Assembly (NCBI RefSeq): GCF_004571075.1
Contig: NZ_SPQP01000004.1
Span: 62,001 to 126,000, forward strand
DNA: 64,000 bases
Direction of reading: 5' to 3'
DNA from: Blastococcus sp. TF02A-35
GTDB taxonomy: Bacteria > Actinomycetota > Actinomycetes > Mycobacteriales > Geodermatophilaceae
The position numbers and the translations under genes were made by a program. A model generated the notes under the pieces. It saw only the letters and a program-made list of their open reading frames with translations, had not been told where the DNA came from and ran no database searches. Position 1 is the stretch's first letter; the number at the start of each line of letters is the position of its first letter. Below are positions 11,567-20,566 of the stretch, one piece after another.

Positions 11567-12585
11567 CCGAAGGGCCCGCCCATCATCTGGTCGTCGACGG
11601 TGTCGTCGGGCACCGGGATGAACTGCAGCACCTGCTCGCCCTCGGCCAGGCCCTCGCGCACCTCGATCTGGTCGCCGTCGCTGAGGCCGAGCACCACGGG
11701 CCGCTCCTCCTCGGTGCCGTCCTCCCCGACGACCCAGACGTTGCCCTGCTGCACCGACCCCTGGACGGCGGTGATGGGCACGACCAGCACGTCCTCGGCG
11801 GTACCGGCGTTCACCGCGACCGTGGCCGCCATGCCCGCGAAGACGGTCGCCCCTGCGGGGACGGCGCAGCGGGCGGTGGTGCCTCCCGATGCCTGCGGTG
11901 GCCCGAACCCGCCGCCGGCCCCCTCGTCCCCGCCGGGCGAGGCCGGGGCCGCGCCCAGGGTCAGGCCGGTGCAGGTGAACGGCGCGGGGCCGCCCTCGAC
12001 GGTGACCTCCGCGGTCGACGGCGGCGCGAGCAGGCGGAACTGCTCGGCCTGGGTCAGGCTCGCGGTGACCGAGAGGCTGCCGGGAGAGATCTCGCCGATC
12101 TTGTCCCCCACGGCCACGACCTGGTCGACGAGGGCGTCCATCGCGGAGACCGTGCCGCCGCTGGGGGCGGCGACCGTGACGGTGCGGACCCGGGGCGGCC
12201 GGGGCGTGACCGTCGGGTTGCCCTCGGCGTCGGTGCCCGTGGTCGGCTGGAGCTGCTCCTCCACCCGAATCTCCAGCAGCCCCTGCCCGGCCGTGACGGT
12301 CGTCCCCTTGCCTGCCAGGACCCGGCGGACCGTGCCCGCGGCGGTGGCTCGGACCGGCACCGGGTCGTCGGCCACGACGGTGCCGCTGACCGACACGGTG
12401 TTGGCGACGGTGCCGCGCGCGACGGGGATGGTCGGCGAGGTGAGGTCGAGCACCGGCGCGCCCGGGCCGGCGGCGGGCTCGGTGCCGCTGCCACCACGGA
12501 AGGCGAGCACGACCAGCGCGACCGCGATCACCGACCAGACGAGCAACCGCAGCGCGGGGAAGACGAGGGTGCGGACCGTTCCCAC
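11563..12585 (-). CDS. HlyD/MacA-type membrane fusion protein
   Basis: A 340-residue extracytoplasmic adaptor anchored by one N-terminal helix (LLVWSVIAVALVVLAF). It has a lipoyl-like half motif region (SVSGTVVADDPVPVRA, GTVRRVLAGKGTTVTAGQ) and a C-terminal beta-barrel ending VLQFIPVPDDTVDDQ. It should link the permease to the cell envelope in a tripartite-like exporter. The GTG at 12585 follows GGAGG with 5-nt spacing. The gene leads the three-gene operon and diverges from treZ. A possible -10, TATCGT on the minus strand, lies at 12637-12632. Confidence 0.85.
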   Translation of the reverse strand: MGTVRTLVFPALRLLVWSVIAVALVVLAFRGGSGTEPAAGPGAPVLDLTSPTIPVARGTVANTVSVSGTVVADDPVPVRATAAGTVRRVLAGKGTTVTAGQGLLEIRVEEQLQPTTGTDAEGNPTVTPRPPRVRTVTVAAPSGGTVSAMDALVDQVVAVGDKIGEISPGSLSVTASLTQAEQFRLLAPPSTAEVTVEGGPAPFTCTGLTLGAAPASPGGDEGAGGGFGPPQASGGTTARCAVPAGATVFAGMAATVAVNAGTAEDVLVVPITAVQGSVQQGNVWVVGEDGTEEERPVVLGLSDGDQIEVREGLAEGEQVLQFIPVPDDTVDDQMMGGPFG

Positions 12586-12793
12586 AGGGGCCTCCGACCG
12601 ATAGGGCACCGAGCGGTACCGGTGGCGCGGGACGATAGCGGGTGAGCACCCGGTCACGGCCCGTTTCCGTCGCGGCACGCGGACGGCCCTCCGCGGGTGA
12701 GCAGCAGTGATCCCGGTCCGGCGATGGTTGGGCTGCCCCAACGCGGGCAGAACCCCTGCGCTCCCGCCGTCCCCCGTCATCGGAGGCTCCCGC

Positions 12794-14548
12794 ATGCCCG
12801 CTCCTGTCGAGTTCGCCGTCTGGGCGCCCCTGCCCCAACGCGTGCGAGTGCAGGTCGACGGCACCGTCCACGACATGCGGAGGGACGACGGCGGCTGGTG
12901 GCGGGCCGAGGTCGAGGCCCGCCCGGACGCCGACTACGGGTTCCTGCTCGGCGACGACGACGCTCCGCGCCCCGACCCCCGCTCGCGCCGCCAGCCCGAG
13001 GGCGTGCACGGGCTGTCCCGCCGCTTCGACCCGTCGGCGTACGCCTGGGGCGACTCCGCCTGGACCGGCCGTCCGCTGGCCGGCGGAGTGGTCTACGAGA
13101 TGCACATCGGGACGTTCACCCCCGAGGGCACGCTCGACTCGGCGATCGAGCGGCTGGACCACCTGGTCGACCTCGGCGTCGACTTCGTCGAGCTGCTGCC
13201 GGTCAACGCCTTCAACGGCACCCACAACTGGGGCTACGACGGCGTGCTCTGGTACGCCGTGCAGGAGACCTACGGCGGCCCCGAGGCCTACCAGCGGTTC
13301 GTCGACGCCTGCCACCAGCGCGGCCTCGGCGTCATCCAGGACGTGGTCTACAACCACCTCGGCCCGTCGGGGAACTACCTGCCGCTGTTCTTCCCGGTCT
13401 TCGCCGAGGGCGGGTCGAACACCTGGGGCGACTCGATCAACCTCTCCGGCCCGGACTCCGACGAGGTCCGCCGCTACATCCTCGACAACGTGCTGATGTG
13501 GCTGCGCGACATGCACGTCGACGGCCTGCGCCTGGACGCCGTCCACGCGCTGGTCGACGAGCGCGCCACCCCGATCCTCGAGCAGATGTCGACCGAGGTG
13601 GACACGCTCTCGGTCGCCGTCGGCCGGCCGCTGACGCTCATCGCCGAGAGCGACCTCAACGACCCCCGGATGGTCACCCCGCGCGCCGCCGGCGGGAGCG
13701 GCATCCACGCGCAGTGGAGCGACGACTTCCACCACGCGCTGCACACCACGCTGACCGGCGAGGGGCAGGGCTACTACGCCGACTTCGCCGAGGCGGGCCT
13801 CGGCGGGCTGGCCAAGACGCTCACCGGCGCGTTCTTCCACGACGGCAGCTGGTCGAGCTTCCGGAAGCGCTCGCACGGCCGCCCGGTGGACACCGCGCGG
13901 CTGCCCGGCTGGAAGTTCCTCGGCTACCTGCAGGACCACGACCAGATCGGCAACCGCGCCACCGGCGACCGGATCTCCGAGACCCTTTCCCCCGGCCTGC
14001 TGGCCGTCGGCGCGACGCTGGTGCTCACCGCGCCCTTCACGCCGATGCTTTTCATGGGCGAGGAGTGGGGCGCCCGCACGCCGTGGCAGTTCTTCACCAG
14101 CCACCCCGAGCCCGAGCTGGGCGAGGCGACGGCGAAGGGGCGGATCGGCGAGTTCGCCGAGCACGGCTGGGACCCCGAGACCGTGCCGGACCCCCAGGAC
14201 CCGGAGACCTTCACCCGCTCCAAGCTCGACTGGGCGGAGCCGACGAAGGAGCCGCACGCCCGGCTGCTCGGGATCACCAAGACGCTCCTGGCGCTGCGCA
14301 AGCAGCACCCCGACCTGGTCGACCCCGACCTGTCCGCCGTCGAGGTCAGCTGGGACGACGAGGACCGGACGATGACGGTGCACCGCGGAGCGCTGCGGGT
14401 GGTAGCCAACCTGGCCGACGGGCCGCGCGAGGTCGCCCTGGACCGCGCCGCGACCGGCGTGGTCTTCTCCACCGGTGACGAGCCGACACTGGACGGGACG
14501 ACCGTGACGCTCCCCGCGGAGAGCGCGGCGATCCTGAGCACCCGCTGA
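12794..14548 (+). CDS. treZ: Malto-oligosyltrehalose trehalohydrolase TreZ
   Basis: TreZ releases trehalose from the TreY product. The 584-residue protein has an N-terminal beta domain ([15 protein letters not shown]) and a GH13 barrel with [33 protein letters not shown] (nucleophile Asp), [11 protein letters not shown] (Glu) and [15 protein letters not shown] (Asp). The ATG at 12794 follows GGAGG with 7-nt spacing. It is followed after one base by a RibD-like reductase gene. Separation from treY by a divergent ABC operon is unusual for this pathway. Confidence 0.96.
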   Translation: MPAPVEFAVWAPLPQRVRVQVDGTVHDMRRDDGGWWRAEVEARPDADYGFLLGDDDAPRPDPRSRRQPEGVHGLSRRFDPSAYAWGDSAWTGRPLAGGVVYEMHIGTFTPEGTLDSAIERLDHLVDLGVDFVELLPVNAFNGTHNWGYDGVLWYAVQETYGGPEAYQRFVDACHQRGLGVIQDVVYNHLGPSGNYLPLFFPVFAEGGSNTWGDSINLSGPDSDEVRRYILDNVLMWLRDMHVDGLRLDAVHALVDERATPILEQMSTEVDTLSVAVGRPLTLIAESDLNDPRMVTPRAAGGSGIHAQWSDDFHHALHTTLTGEGQGYYADFAEAGLGGLAKTLTGAFFHDGSWSSFRKRSHGRPVDTARLPGWKFLGYLQDHDQIGNRATGDRISETLSPGLLAVGATLVLTAPFTPMLFMGEEWGARTPWQFFTSHPEPELGEATAKGRIGEFAEHGWDPETVPDPQDPETFTRSKLDWAEPTKEPHARLLGITKTLLALRKQHPDLVDPDLSAVEVSWDDEDRTMTVHRGALRVVANLADGPREVALDRAATGVVFSTGDEPTLDGTTVTLPAESAAILSTR

Positions 14549-14549
14549 C

Positions 14550-15290
14550 GTGCGGCGGCTGTTCCCCGACCAGGCCGAGCTCGACGACGACGGCCTGGTC
14601 GAGGCCTACCGCTGCCCGCCGGGGCGCTGGCTCCGGATGGACTTCATCGCCTCGCTCGACGGCGCCATCACCGTCGACGGGGTGAGCGAGGGCCTGGGGT
14701 CGCCGGGCGACCGGCGGGTGTTCCGCGTGCTGCGCGCGCTGGCCGACGTCGTCCTCGTCGGCCACGGCACCGCGGCGGCGGAGGGCTACCACCCGGTGCT
14801 GCTCGGGTCCGCCGTCGGCCGGCTCCGGGAGTCGCTCGGCCGCAGCCCGACGATGCCGGTCGCGGTGGTCTCCCGCCGGGCGTCGCTGGACCCGGCGAGC
14901 GGCCTGGTCGCCGATGCGGTCTCCCCCACGATCCTGGTGACCTGCGGCGCGTCCGACGCCGGCCGGCGGGCAGCGCTCGCGGCCGCCGGCGTCGACGTGC
15001 TGGTCTGCGGGGACGACGACGTCGACCTGCCGGCCGCGCTCGACGCGCTCGCCGACCGCGGGCTGGAGCAGGTGACCTGCGAGGGCGGGCCGCAGCTCCT
15101 GCGCACCGCGCTCGCCGCCGGGGTGGTCGACGAGCTGGACCTGTCGGTCTCGCCGGCCCTGGTGGGCGGCGAGACCCGGCTGCTCGACGACGCCCTCGGC
15201 GGTGCGGTCCGGCTGTCGCTGCGCCAGGTGCTCGAGGAGGACGGGATGCTGTTCACCCGCTACGCGGTGGGCGGCCCCCCGGCCCGGTGA
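14550..15290 (+). CDS. Pyrimidine reductase family protein (RibD C-terminal / DHFR-like)
   Basis: A 246-residue protein with the RibD C-terminal reductase fold, which uses NADPH to reduce pyrimidine or pterin-like substrates. Visible features are the N-terminal RMDFIASLDGAIT substrate motif, the nucleotide-binding stretch ADVVLVGHGTAAAEGYHPV, and the C-terminal VTCEGGPQLLRTALAAGVVDELDLSV. There is no deaminase domain, so this is a stand-alone reductase. The GTG start lies one base after the treZ stop, indicating coupling to the trehalose gene. Its real substrate cannot be told from sequence. Confidence 0.85.
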   Translation: MRRLFPDQAELDDDGLVEAYRCPPGRWLRMDFIASLDGAITVDGVSEGLGSPGDRRVFRVLRALADVVLVGHGTAAAEGYHPVLLGSAVGRLRESLGRSPTMPVAVVSRRASLDPASGLVADAVSPTILVTCGASDAGRRAALAAAGVDVLVCGDDDVDLPAALDALADRGLEQVTCEGGPQLLRTALAAGVVDELDLSVSPALVGGETRLLDDALGGAVRLSLRQVLEEDGMLFTRYAVGGPPAR

Positions 15291-15294
15291 CCGG

Positions 15295-15807
15295 TCACCC
15301 GTGGCGGAGGACCTCGCCCACGGCGACCGCGACGGCGCCCACCCCGATGACCTCGGCCAGCATCGCCGCGATGAGCAGCCATGCCTTGACGTCGTTCATC
15401 GCCCTGGCGCGCTTGAGCATCTTCACCCGGGTGCCGGTGATCAGCTTGAGCGCGTGCTCGCGGCCCTTGGACCACAGGACGCGCAGCTCGTCCGCGGTGT
15501 CCCCGAGCGCGGCGTTCGCGTAGGGCAGCGGCACGTTCGTCAGCAGGGCGAGCAGCGCGGCCACCGCGAACGCGACGAGAGCCACCCCCAGCGGGCCGCC
15601 CGCCTGCCGCGGCAGGTCGAAGCCCTCGGCGCCGCTCACGAGCGCGGTGAGGCCGAAGAGCAACGTGGCCAGCGCCCCGCTGGTGGTGATGACGGCCAGC
15701 CCGCGCTGCTCCAGCGACGCCTTGCGGGCCTCCTGGGCCTGGCTCAGGCCGGAGAAGTACTCGGCGTACTCGGTGCCGACATCGACGGAGTCACCGCTCT
15801 CGGACAT
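15295..15807 (-). CDS. Small hypothetical protein with three predicted membrane segments
   Basis: A 170-residue protein I do not recognise. Residues 1-35 are polar and begin MSESGDSVDVGTEY. Hydrophobic segments follow: ITTSGALATLLFGLTALV, LGVALVAFAVAALLALL and a C-terminal AWLLIAAMLAEVIGVGAVAV, with a basic linker between the second and third. The general layout resembles small transmembrane effectors such as SLATT or Pycsar-TM proteins, but no nucleotide cyclase or other partner is nearby, so no function is claimed. The ATG at 15807 lies within the end of a short upstream frame (15791-15961). A GTG at 15858 is an alternative start. Confidence 0.65.
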   Translation of the reverse strand: MSESGDSVDVGTEYAEYFSGLSQAQEARKASLEQRGLAVITTSGALATLLFGLTALVSGAEGFDLPRQAGGPLGVALVAFAVAALLALLTNVPLPYANAALGDTADELRVLWSKGREHALKLITGTRVKMLKRARAMNDVKAWLLIAAMLAEVIGVGAVAVAVGEVLRHG

Positions 15808-15961
15808 CGTCGGTGCGCGAGGGACGCCGGTCCGCGTCCCGCCCGGGCTCGTCACCACCGTGCGCGAACTCGCTCTCGTGGCTCCTGCTCTCGCGCTGGG
15901 ACTCGAGCGAGCTCGTGGTCACCAGGCCCTCGAACGGGTCGTTCTCGTCGGACTCGCTCAT
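15791..15961 (-). CDS. Small acidic hypothetical protein (56 aa)
   Basis: A short frame starting at ATG 15961 behind AAGGGAG with 6-nt spacing, encoding a polar protein that starts MSESDENDPFEGLV. It ends at 15791, overlapping the start of the next gene by 17 nt, which suggests translational coupling. Both proteins begin with MSES followed by an acidic stretch, an odd resemblance. The C-terminal half is rich in Arg, Ser and Glu and looks disordered. It could be spurious or a leader peptide. Confidence 0.45.
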   Translation of the reverse strand: MSESDENDPFEGLVTTSSLESQRESRSHESEFAHGGDEPGRDADRRPSRTDDVRER

Positions 15962-16048
15962 CGCCCGCTCCCTTGGGTGAAGGACCTGGAGGCTAGCGGA
16001 GCGGCCGTGGCCACGCCATCGGCGCGACGGCCCCGCTCGCGAGCCGGG

Positions 16049-16684
16049 TCAGCGGACCACGACCACCGTCCCGCGGACCGGGCTGCCGTCCGCCCCGGCC
16101 CACTCGGCGGTCACCGACCCCGCCCCCGGCTGCTCGTCGTTGGCCGGCTGGAGCACCCGGACGAGGTCCAGCGCGAGCTGCCGCCCGCCGTCGGCCGCGA
16201 GCGTCACCGTCGTCCGCTCGGCCTCGTCCTCGGTGACCCGCAGCGGCGTCACGCCGGTCACCGCGTCGAGGGTCCAGCGCCGCTGGACCGAGGGGTCAGG
16301 GGTGTCGCTCTCGCTCTGGTGCTGGGCCTCGGCCTGCCCGGACAGGAACGCCAGCAGCTGGGCCGCCGCCGCCGGGTCGTAGGCGGCGTCGTAGATCCAG
16401 CGCGTGCCCAGGACACCGTGCTCGGAGGTCCCCAGCAGCCCGGGCTCCGCCCCCGGCAGCGCGGCACCGCGGTAGCTCAGCGGCGTGAAGTAGGTGGTCC
16501 CGTCGGCGTCGTGGACGACCATGAACTCCAGCCCCACCTTGCCGGCCGGGTCGTCGAGCCGGAAGCCGCCGGCCCGGGCCAGCTGCGGGGCGCCGGTCCC
16601 CCGGTACCAGGGCCGGCCCGGCAGCCACCCGGTCAGCAGCTCCAGCTTGGTCGGGGCCATCGTCGTCCGGTGGATCGTCGCCAT
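16049..16684 (-). CDS. Stand-alone maltokinase N-terminal cap-like protein
   Basis: A 211-residue protein starting MATIHRTTMAPTKLELL, resembling the N-terminal cap domain of actinobacterial maltokinases (Mak_N_cap family). Conserved-looking segments are FMVVHDADGTTYFTPLSYRG, LLGTSEHGVLGTRWIYDAAYD and TLDAVTGVTPLRV. The kinase domain itself is absent, so it is not a maltokinase. The ATG at 16684 has CAGGGT 6 nt upstream, again like a leaderless promoter. Its location near glgX, treY and treZ fits a link to maltose/trehalose metabolism, but the role is unknown. Confidence 0.7.
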   Translation of the reverse strand: MATIHRTTMAPTKLELLTGWLPGRPWYRGTGAPQLARAGGFRLDDPAGKVGLEFMVVHDADGTTYFTPLSYRGAALPGAEPGLLGTSEHGVLGTRWIYDAAYDPAAAAQLLAFLSGQAEAQHQSESDTPDPSVQRRWTLDAVTGVTPLRVTEDEAERTTVTLAADGGRQLALDLVRVLQPANDEQPGAGSVTAEWAGADGSPVRGTVVVVR

Positions 16685-16747
16685 GCCCGCACCCTGCCAC
16701 GCCCGCGGGCGCCGTGGACCTCGGCCCCGGCTGCTTGACTGGCCGGC

Positions 16748-17818
16748 ATGGATCTCCCCGTGCAGCCGCCGGTGAAGCCGATGCTGGCCAAGGCCGCGAC
16801 CAAGGTGCCGACCGGCGACGAGTGGTTCTACGAGCCGAAGTGGGACGGCTTCCGCTGCATCGTCTTCCGGGACGGCGACGAGGTGGAGCTGGGCAGCCGC
16901 AACGAGCGCCCGCTGACCCGCTACTTCCCCGAGGTGGTCGCCGCGGTCAAGGAGAACCTGCCGGAGCGGTGCGTGGTCGACGGCGAGATCATCGTGCCCC
17001 GCGGCGACCGCCTGCACTTCGAGGCGCTGCTGCAGCGCATCCACCCCGCAGAGTCCCGGATCAACCTGCTGGCCGAGCAGACGCCGGCCTCGTTCGTCGC
17101 CTTCGACCTGCTCGCGCTGGGCGACGAGCCGCTGCTGGAGTCGCCGTTCGCGCAGCGCCGCGCCCGTCTGGAGGACGCCCTGTCCGGCATCCGCCCGCCG
17201 GTGTACCTGACCAGCGTCACCCGCGACGCGGCGACCGCGCAGCGCTGGTTCGAGACCTTCGAGGGCGCCGGCCTCGACGGCGTCGTCGCCAAGTCCGCCG
17301 ACCTGCCCTACGGGCCGGACCAGCGGCTGATGACCAAGGTGAAGCACGTGCGCACCGCGGACTGCGTGGTCGCCGGGTTCCGCTGGCACAAGAGCGGCCC
17401 CATCGTCGGCTCGCTGCTGCTGGGGCTCTACTCCGACGGGGAGCTGCAGCACATCGGCGTCGCGGCGTCCTTCCCGATGAAGCGCCGGGCCGAGCTGGTC
17501 GAGGAGCTGGCGCCCTACCGCGCCGAGGCCCTGGACGGGCACCCGTGGCAGGACTGGGCCAACGCCCAGGTGCAGGCCGACGGCGAGCAGCGCATGCCCG
17601 GCGCGGTCAGCCGGTGGAACGCGAAGAAGGACCTCTCCTGGGTGCCGCTGCGCCCCGAGCTGGTGGTCGAGATCAAGTACGACCAGCTCGAGGGGCGACG
17701 ACTTCGTCACACCGGCCAGTTCCTCCGCTGGCGCCCCGACCGCGACCCCCGCAGCTGCACGTACGACCAGCTCGACGTGCCGGTTCGCTACGACCTCGGC
17801 GAGGTCCTCGACGGCTGA
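16748..17818 (+). CDS. ligC: ATP-dependent DNA ligase, LigC type
   Basis: A 356-residue ATP-dependent DNA ligase. The adenylation lysine is Lys31 in EPKWDGFR. Further ligase motifs are VVDGEIIVPRG, FVAFDLLALG, EGVVAK-like GLDGVVAKSADLPY and MTKVKHVRTADCVV, followed by an OB-fold region. In mycobacteria, LigC works with a LigD-like Prim-PolC in short-gap repair and back-up end joining; the matching polymerase is encoded at 19492. No Ku gene is in the window. The start ATG is 64 bp from the divergent Mak-cap gene. Confidence 0.9.
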   Translation: MDLPVQPPVKPMLAKAATKVPTGDEWFYEPKWDGFRCIVFRDGDEVELGSRNERPLTRYFPEVVAAVKENLPERCVVDGEIIVPRGDRLHFEALLQRIHPAESRINLLAEQTPASFVAFDLLALGDEPLLESPFAQRRARLEDALSGIRPPVYLTSVTRDAATAQRWFETFEGAGLDGVVAKSADLPYGPDQRLMTKVKHVRTADCVVAGFRWHKSGPIVGSLLLGLYSDGELQHIGVAASFPMKRRAELVEELAPYRAEALDGHPWQDWANAQVQADGEQRMPGAVSRWNAKKDLSWVPLRPELVVEIKYDQLEGRRLRHTGQFLRWRPDRDPRSCTYDQLDVPVRYDLGEVLDG

Positions 17819-17903
17819 CACGCGGTCACGACGGCGCCGGAGAGGTCCCCCGATGGGGCGCGCGCGCCTGCAGCGGGCGCTCGCGCCTCCTAGTCTCGTG
17901 ATC

Positions 17904-19463
17904 ATGCGTCTGAACCGAGGCCTCCCGGCCGTCGCGTCCAGCCTGCTGCTCGCCCTCCCCCTGGCGCTGGCCGGCTGCACCTCGTTCGGCGAGGGTTCCG
18001 AGGAGCCCGCCGCCGCCAGCGCCACCCCCACGGAGGTGGAGGCGGCCCCGATCGAGTGGAGCGACTGCGACGCCCAGATCCAGCCGCTGATCGAGGGCCA
18101 GCCCGGCAGCGAGCGGGACCTGCTCTTCGAGTGCGGCCGCACCGAGGTGCCGATCAGCTACGACGAGCCCGCCGGCGCGACGCTGCCGCTGTTCCTCGTG
18201 CGCGCCACCCCCGCCGGCCAGACCGAGCGGATCGGCTCCCTGGTGGTCAACCCGGGCGGGCCCGGCGGCTCCGGCGCCGACGCCGCCATCGGGCTGGCGC
18301 TCACCCTCCCCCAGGACGTCCTGGGCCGCTTCGACATCGTCGGCTTCGACCCGCGCGGCGTCGGCCTCTCCACGCCGGTGGACTGCATCCCCGCCGAGCT
18401 CAAGGACCGGGTGATCGCCTCGGAGCCGCGGCCCACCACCGCCGAGCAGCTTGACGACGTGTTCGCCCTCTCCCGCGAGATGGCCGACGGCTGCGCCGAG
18501 GAGTACGGCGACGCCCTGGGCACGTTCAACACCGTGGACACCGCGCGGGACATGGAGCAGCTGCGCAAGTCCCTGGGTGACGAGCAGCTGACCTACCTCG
18601 GCTACTCCTACGGCACCACGCTCGGCTCGACCTACGCCGAGCTCTTCCCCGACCGGGTGCGGGCCATGGTGCTCGACGCCGCCGTCGACCCGGACACCGA
18701 CGTCGTCGCCGACGCCGAGGCCAGCGCCGCCGGCTTCGAGGCGGGCTTCGACGCGTTCGCCGAGAACTGCAAGGGCCTCATCGCCGGCTGCCCGCTGGGC
18801 GACGACCCGCGCCGGTTCCTGGAGGAGCTGCTCGCGCAGGCCGGCGGCGCCCCCGTCCCGAGCAGCGAGGAGGGCGAGACCCGGCAGGCGACGCCGGGCG
18901 TCGTCCTCACCGCCGTGCAGGCCGCGCTGTACGACACCGCCTCGTGGCCGCAGCTCGCGCAGGGCCTGCGGGCCGCCCGCGACGGCGACGCCAAGGCGCT
19001 GTTCTCCCTGGCCGACGAGCTCACCGGCCGCCTGGAGGACAACTCCTACTCGAACCTGCTCGACGCCAACCTGGCGGTGAACTGCGCCGACACCGACGAG
19101 GTGGTCGAGGAGACCGAGGTCCGCCGGCTGGTCGCGGAGTGGAGCCAGGCCTACCCGCTCTTCGGGGCGGGCTCGGCGGCCGGGCTGTTCACCTGCTCGG
19201 TGTGGGACGCCGAGCGGACGCCGGTCCCCGAGCGCGACGCCGCGGGCAGCGCGCCGATCCTCGTCGTCGGGAACCAGGGCGACCCGGTCACCCCGCTGCC
19301 CGGAGCCGTGGACATGGCGGAGGACCTGGAGTCCGGCGTGCTGCTGACCTGGCAGGGTCAGGGGCACACGGCCTACCCCAAGACCGACTGCATCACCGCG
19401 GCCGTGAACGCCTACCTGATCGACCTGGTGGCACCGCAGGACGGGCTGACCTGCCCGGCCTGA
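17904..19463 (+). CDS. Secreted alpha/beta hydrolase, tripeptidyl aminopeptidase-like lipoprotein
   Basis: A 519-residue exported hydrolase of the S33/TAP group. The N-terminus is a lipoprotein signal with lipobox LALAGC (Cys near residue 22) followed by an Ala/Glu/Pro-rich linker. The catalytic Ser lies in YLGYSYGTTLGS. The C-terminal TAP-like domain carries Asp in VVGNQGDPVTPLP and His in WQGQGHTAYP. It probably trims peptides at the cell surface. The hexamer TAGTCT (17891-17896) lies 7 nt before the ATG, consistent with a leaderless mRNA. It interrupts the ligase and primase-polymerase pair on the same strand. Confidence 0.9.
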   Translation: MRLNRGLPAVASSLLLALPLALAGCTSFGEGSEEPAAASATPTEVEAAPIEWSDCDAQIQPLIEGQPGSERDLLFECGRTEVPISYDEPAGATLPLFLVRATPAGQTERIGSLVVNPGGPGGSGADAAIGLALTLPQDVLGRFDIVGFDPRGVGLSTPVDCIPAELKDRVIASEPRPTTAEQLDDVFALSREMADGCAEEYGDALGTFNTVDTARDMEQLRKSLGDEQLTYLGYSYGTTLGSTYAELFPDRVRAMVLDAAVDPDTDVVADAEASAAGFEAGFDAFAENCKGLIAGCPLGDDPRRFLEELLAQAGGAPVPSSEEGETRQATPGVVLTAVQAALYDTASWPQLAQGLRAARDGDAKALFSLADELTGRLEDNSYSNLLDANLAVNCADTDEVVEETEVRRLVAEWSQAYPLFGAGSAAGLFTCSVWDAERTPVPERDAAGSAPILVVGNQGDPVTPLPGAVDMAEDLESGVLLTWQGQGHTAYPKTDCITAAVNAYLIDLVAPQDGLTCPA

Positions 19464-19491
19464 CCCCCGGCTGAGCGAGCGGAGCGGCTTG

Positions 19492-20559
19492 ATGGCCAGC
19501 AGCAAGGACGCCGTCGTCCTCGACGTCGACGGTCACGAGGTGCGGGTCTCCAACCCGGAGAAGCCGTACTTCGCCGAGAAGGGCGTGCGCAAGATCGACG
19601 TCGTCGAGTACTTCGTCGCCGTCGGCGAGGGCATCCTGTTCGCCCTCGAGGACCGGCCGACGACGCTCGAGCGCTGGCCCGGCGGCGTGTTCGAGGGGGC
19701 CCGGATCTCGACCCGCGTGGACAACACCGGCGACGCGTTCTACCAGAAGCGGGTGCCCAAGAACGCCCCGCCGTGGGTGCCGACGGCGCACATCACGTTC
19801 CCCAGCGGGCGCACCGCCGACGAGATCGCGCCGGACTCGGTCGCCGTCGTCGCGTGGTGCGCGAACCTCGGGACGCTGACGTTCCACCCCTGGCCGGTGA
19901 GCAAGGCCGACGTCGAGTCCCCGAACCAGATCCGCATCGACCTCGACCCCCAGCCGGGCACCGACTTCTCCGACGCGGTGTGGGTGGCCCCGCACGTGCG
20001 CGAGCTGCTGCACGAGTTCGGCATGGAGGGCTGGCCGAAGACCTCGGGGGGACGCGGCGTGCACATCTACGTGCCGATCCTGCCGCGGTGGACGTTCACC
20101 GACGTCCGCCGGGCGGTCATCGCCTTCGGCCGCGAGCTGGAACGCCGCCTCCCGGACCGCGTGACGATGTCGTGGTGGAAGGAGGAGCGCGGCGAGAAGA
20201 TCTTCATCGACTACAACCAGATGGCCCGGGACCGCACGATCGCCTCGGCGTACTCCATCCGGCCCAAGCCGCACGCCCCGGTCTCGGCACCGGTGGACTG
20301 GGACGAGCTGCCCGACGTCTCGCCGTTCGACTTCGACGTCCTGACCATGCCGGCCCGGTTCCGGGAGGTCGGCGACAAGCACGCCGGCCTGGCCGACCAC
20401 GCCTTCGACATCTCGGGCCTGCTGGAGCTCGCGGAGAAGCAGGAGAGGGACGCCGGCCTCGGCGACCTCCCCTATCCCCCCGACTACCCGAAGATGCCGG
20501 GCGAGCCGATGCGGGTGCAGCCCAGCCGCGCCCGGAAGCCGGCCGCGGCGGAGGGCTGA
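19492..20559 (+). CDS. LigD-type primase-polymerase (Prim-PolC-like)
   Basis: A 355-residue archaeo-eukaryotic-type primase-polymerase of the LigD PolDom family, stand-alone like mycobacterial Rv3730c. The N-terminus VSNPEKPYF is typical. The metal-binding pair is in IRIDLDPQPG, the active site continues with KTSGGRGVHIYVP, and FIDYNQMARDRTIASAYSIR is the conserved family block. It fills short gaps with preference for ribonucleotides and should act with the LigC ligase at 16748. The ATG at 19492 is preceded by a GAGCGGAG-type site. Confidence 0.92.
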   Translation: MASSKDAVVLDVDGHEVRVSNPEKPYFAEKGVRKIDVVEYFVAVGEGILFALEDRPTTLERWPGGVFEGARISTRVDNTGDAFYQKRVPKNAPPWVPTAHITFPSGRTADEIAPDSVAVVAWCANLGTLTFHPWPVSKADVESPNQIRIDLDPQPGTDFSDAVWVAPHVRELLHEFGMEGWPKTSGGRGVHIYVPILPRWTFTDVRRAVIAFGRELERRLPDRVTMSWWKEERGEKIFIDYNQMARDRTIASAYSIRPKPHAPVSAPVDWDELPDVSPFDFDVLTMPARFREVGDKHAGLADHAFDISGLLELAEKQERDAGLGDLPYPPDYPKMPGEPMRVQPSRARKPAAAEG

Positions 20560-20566
20560 CGCCGCC

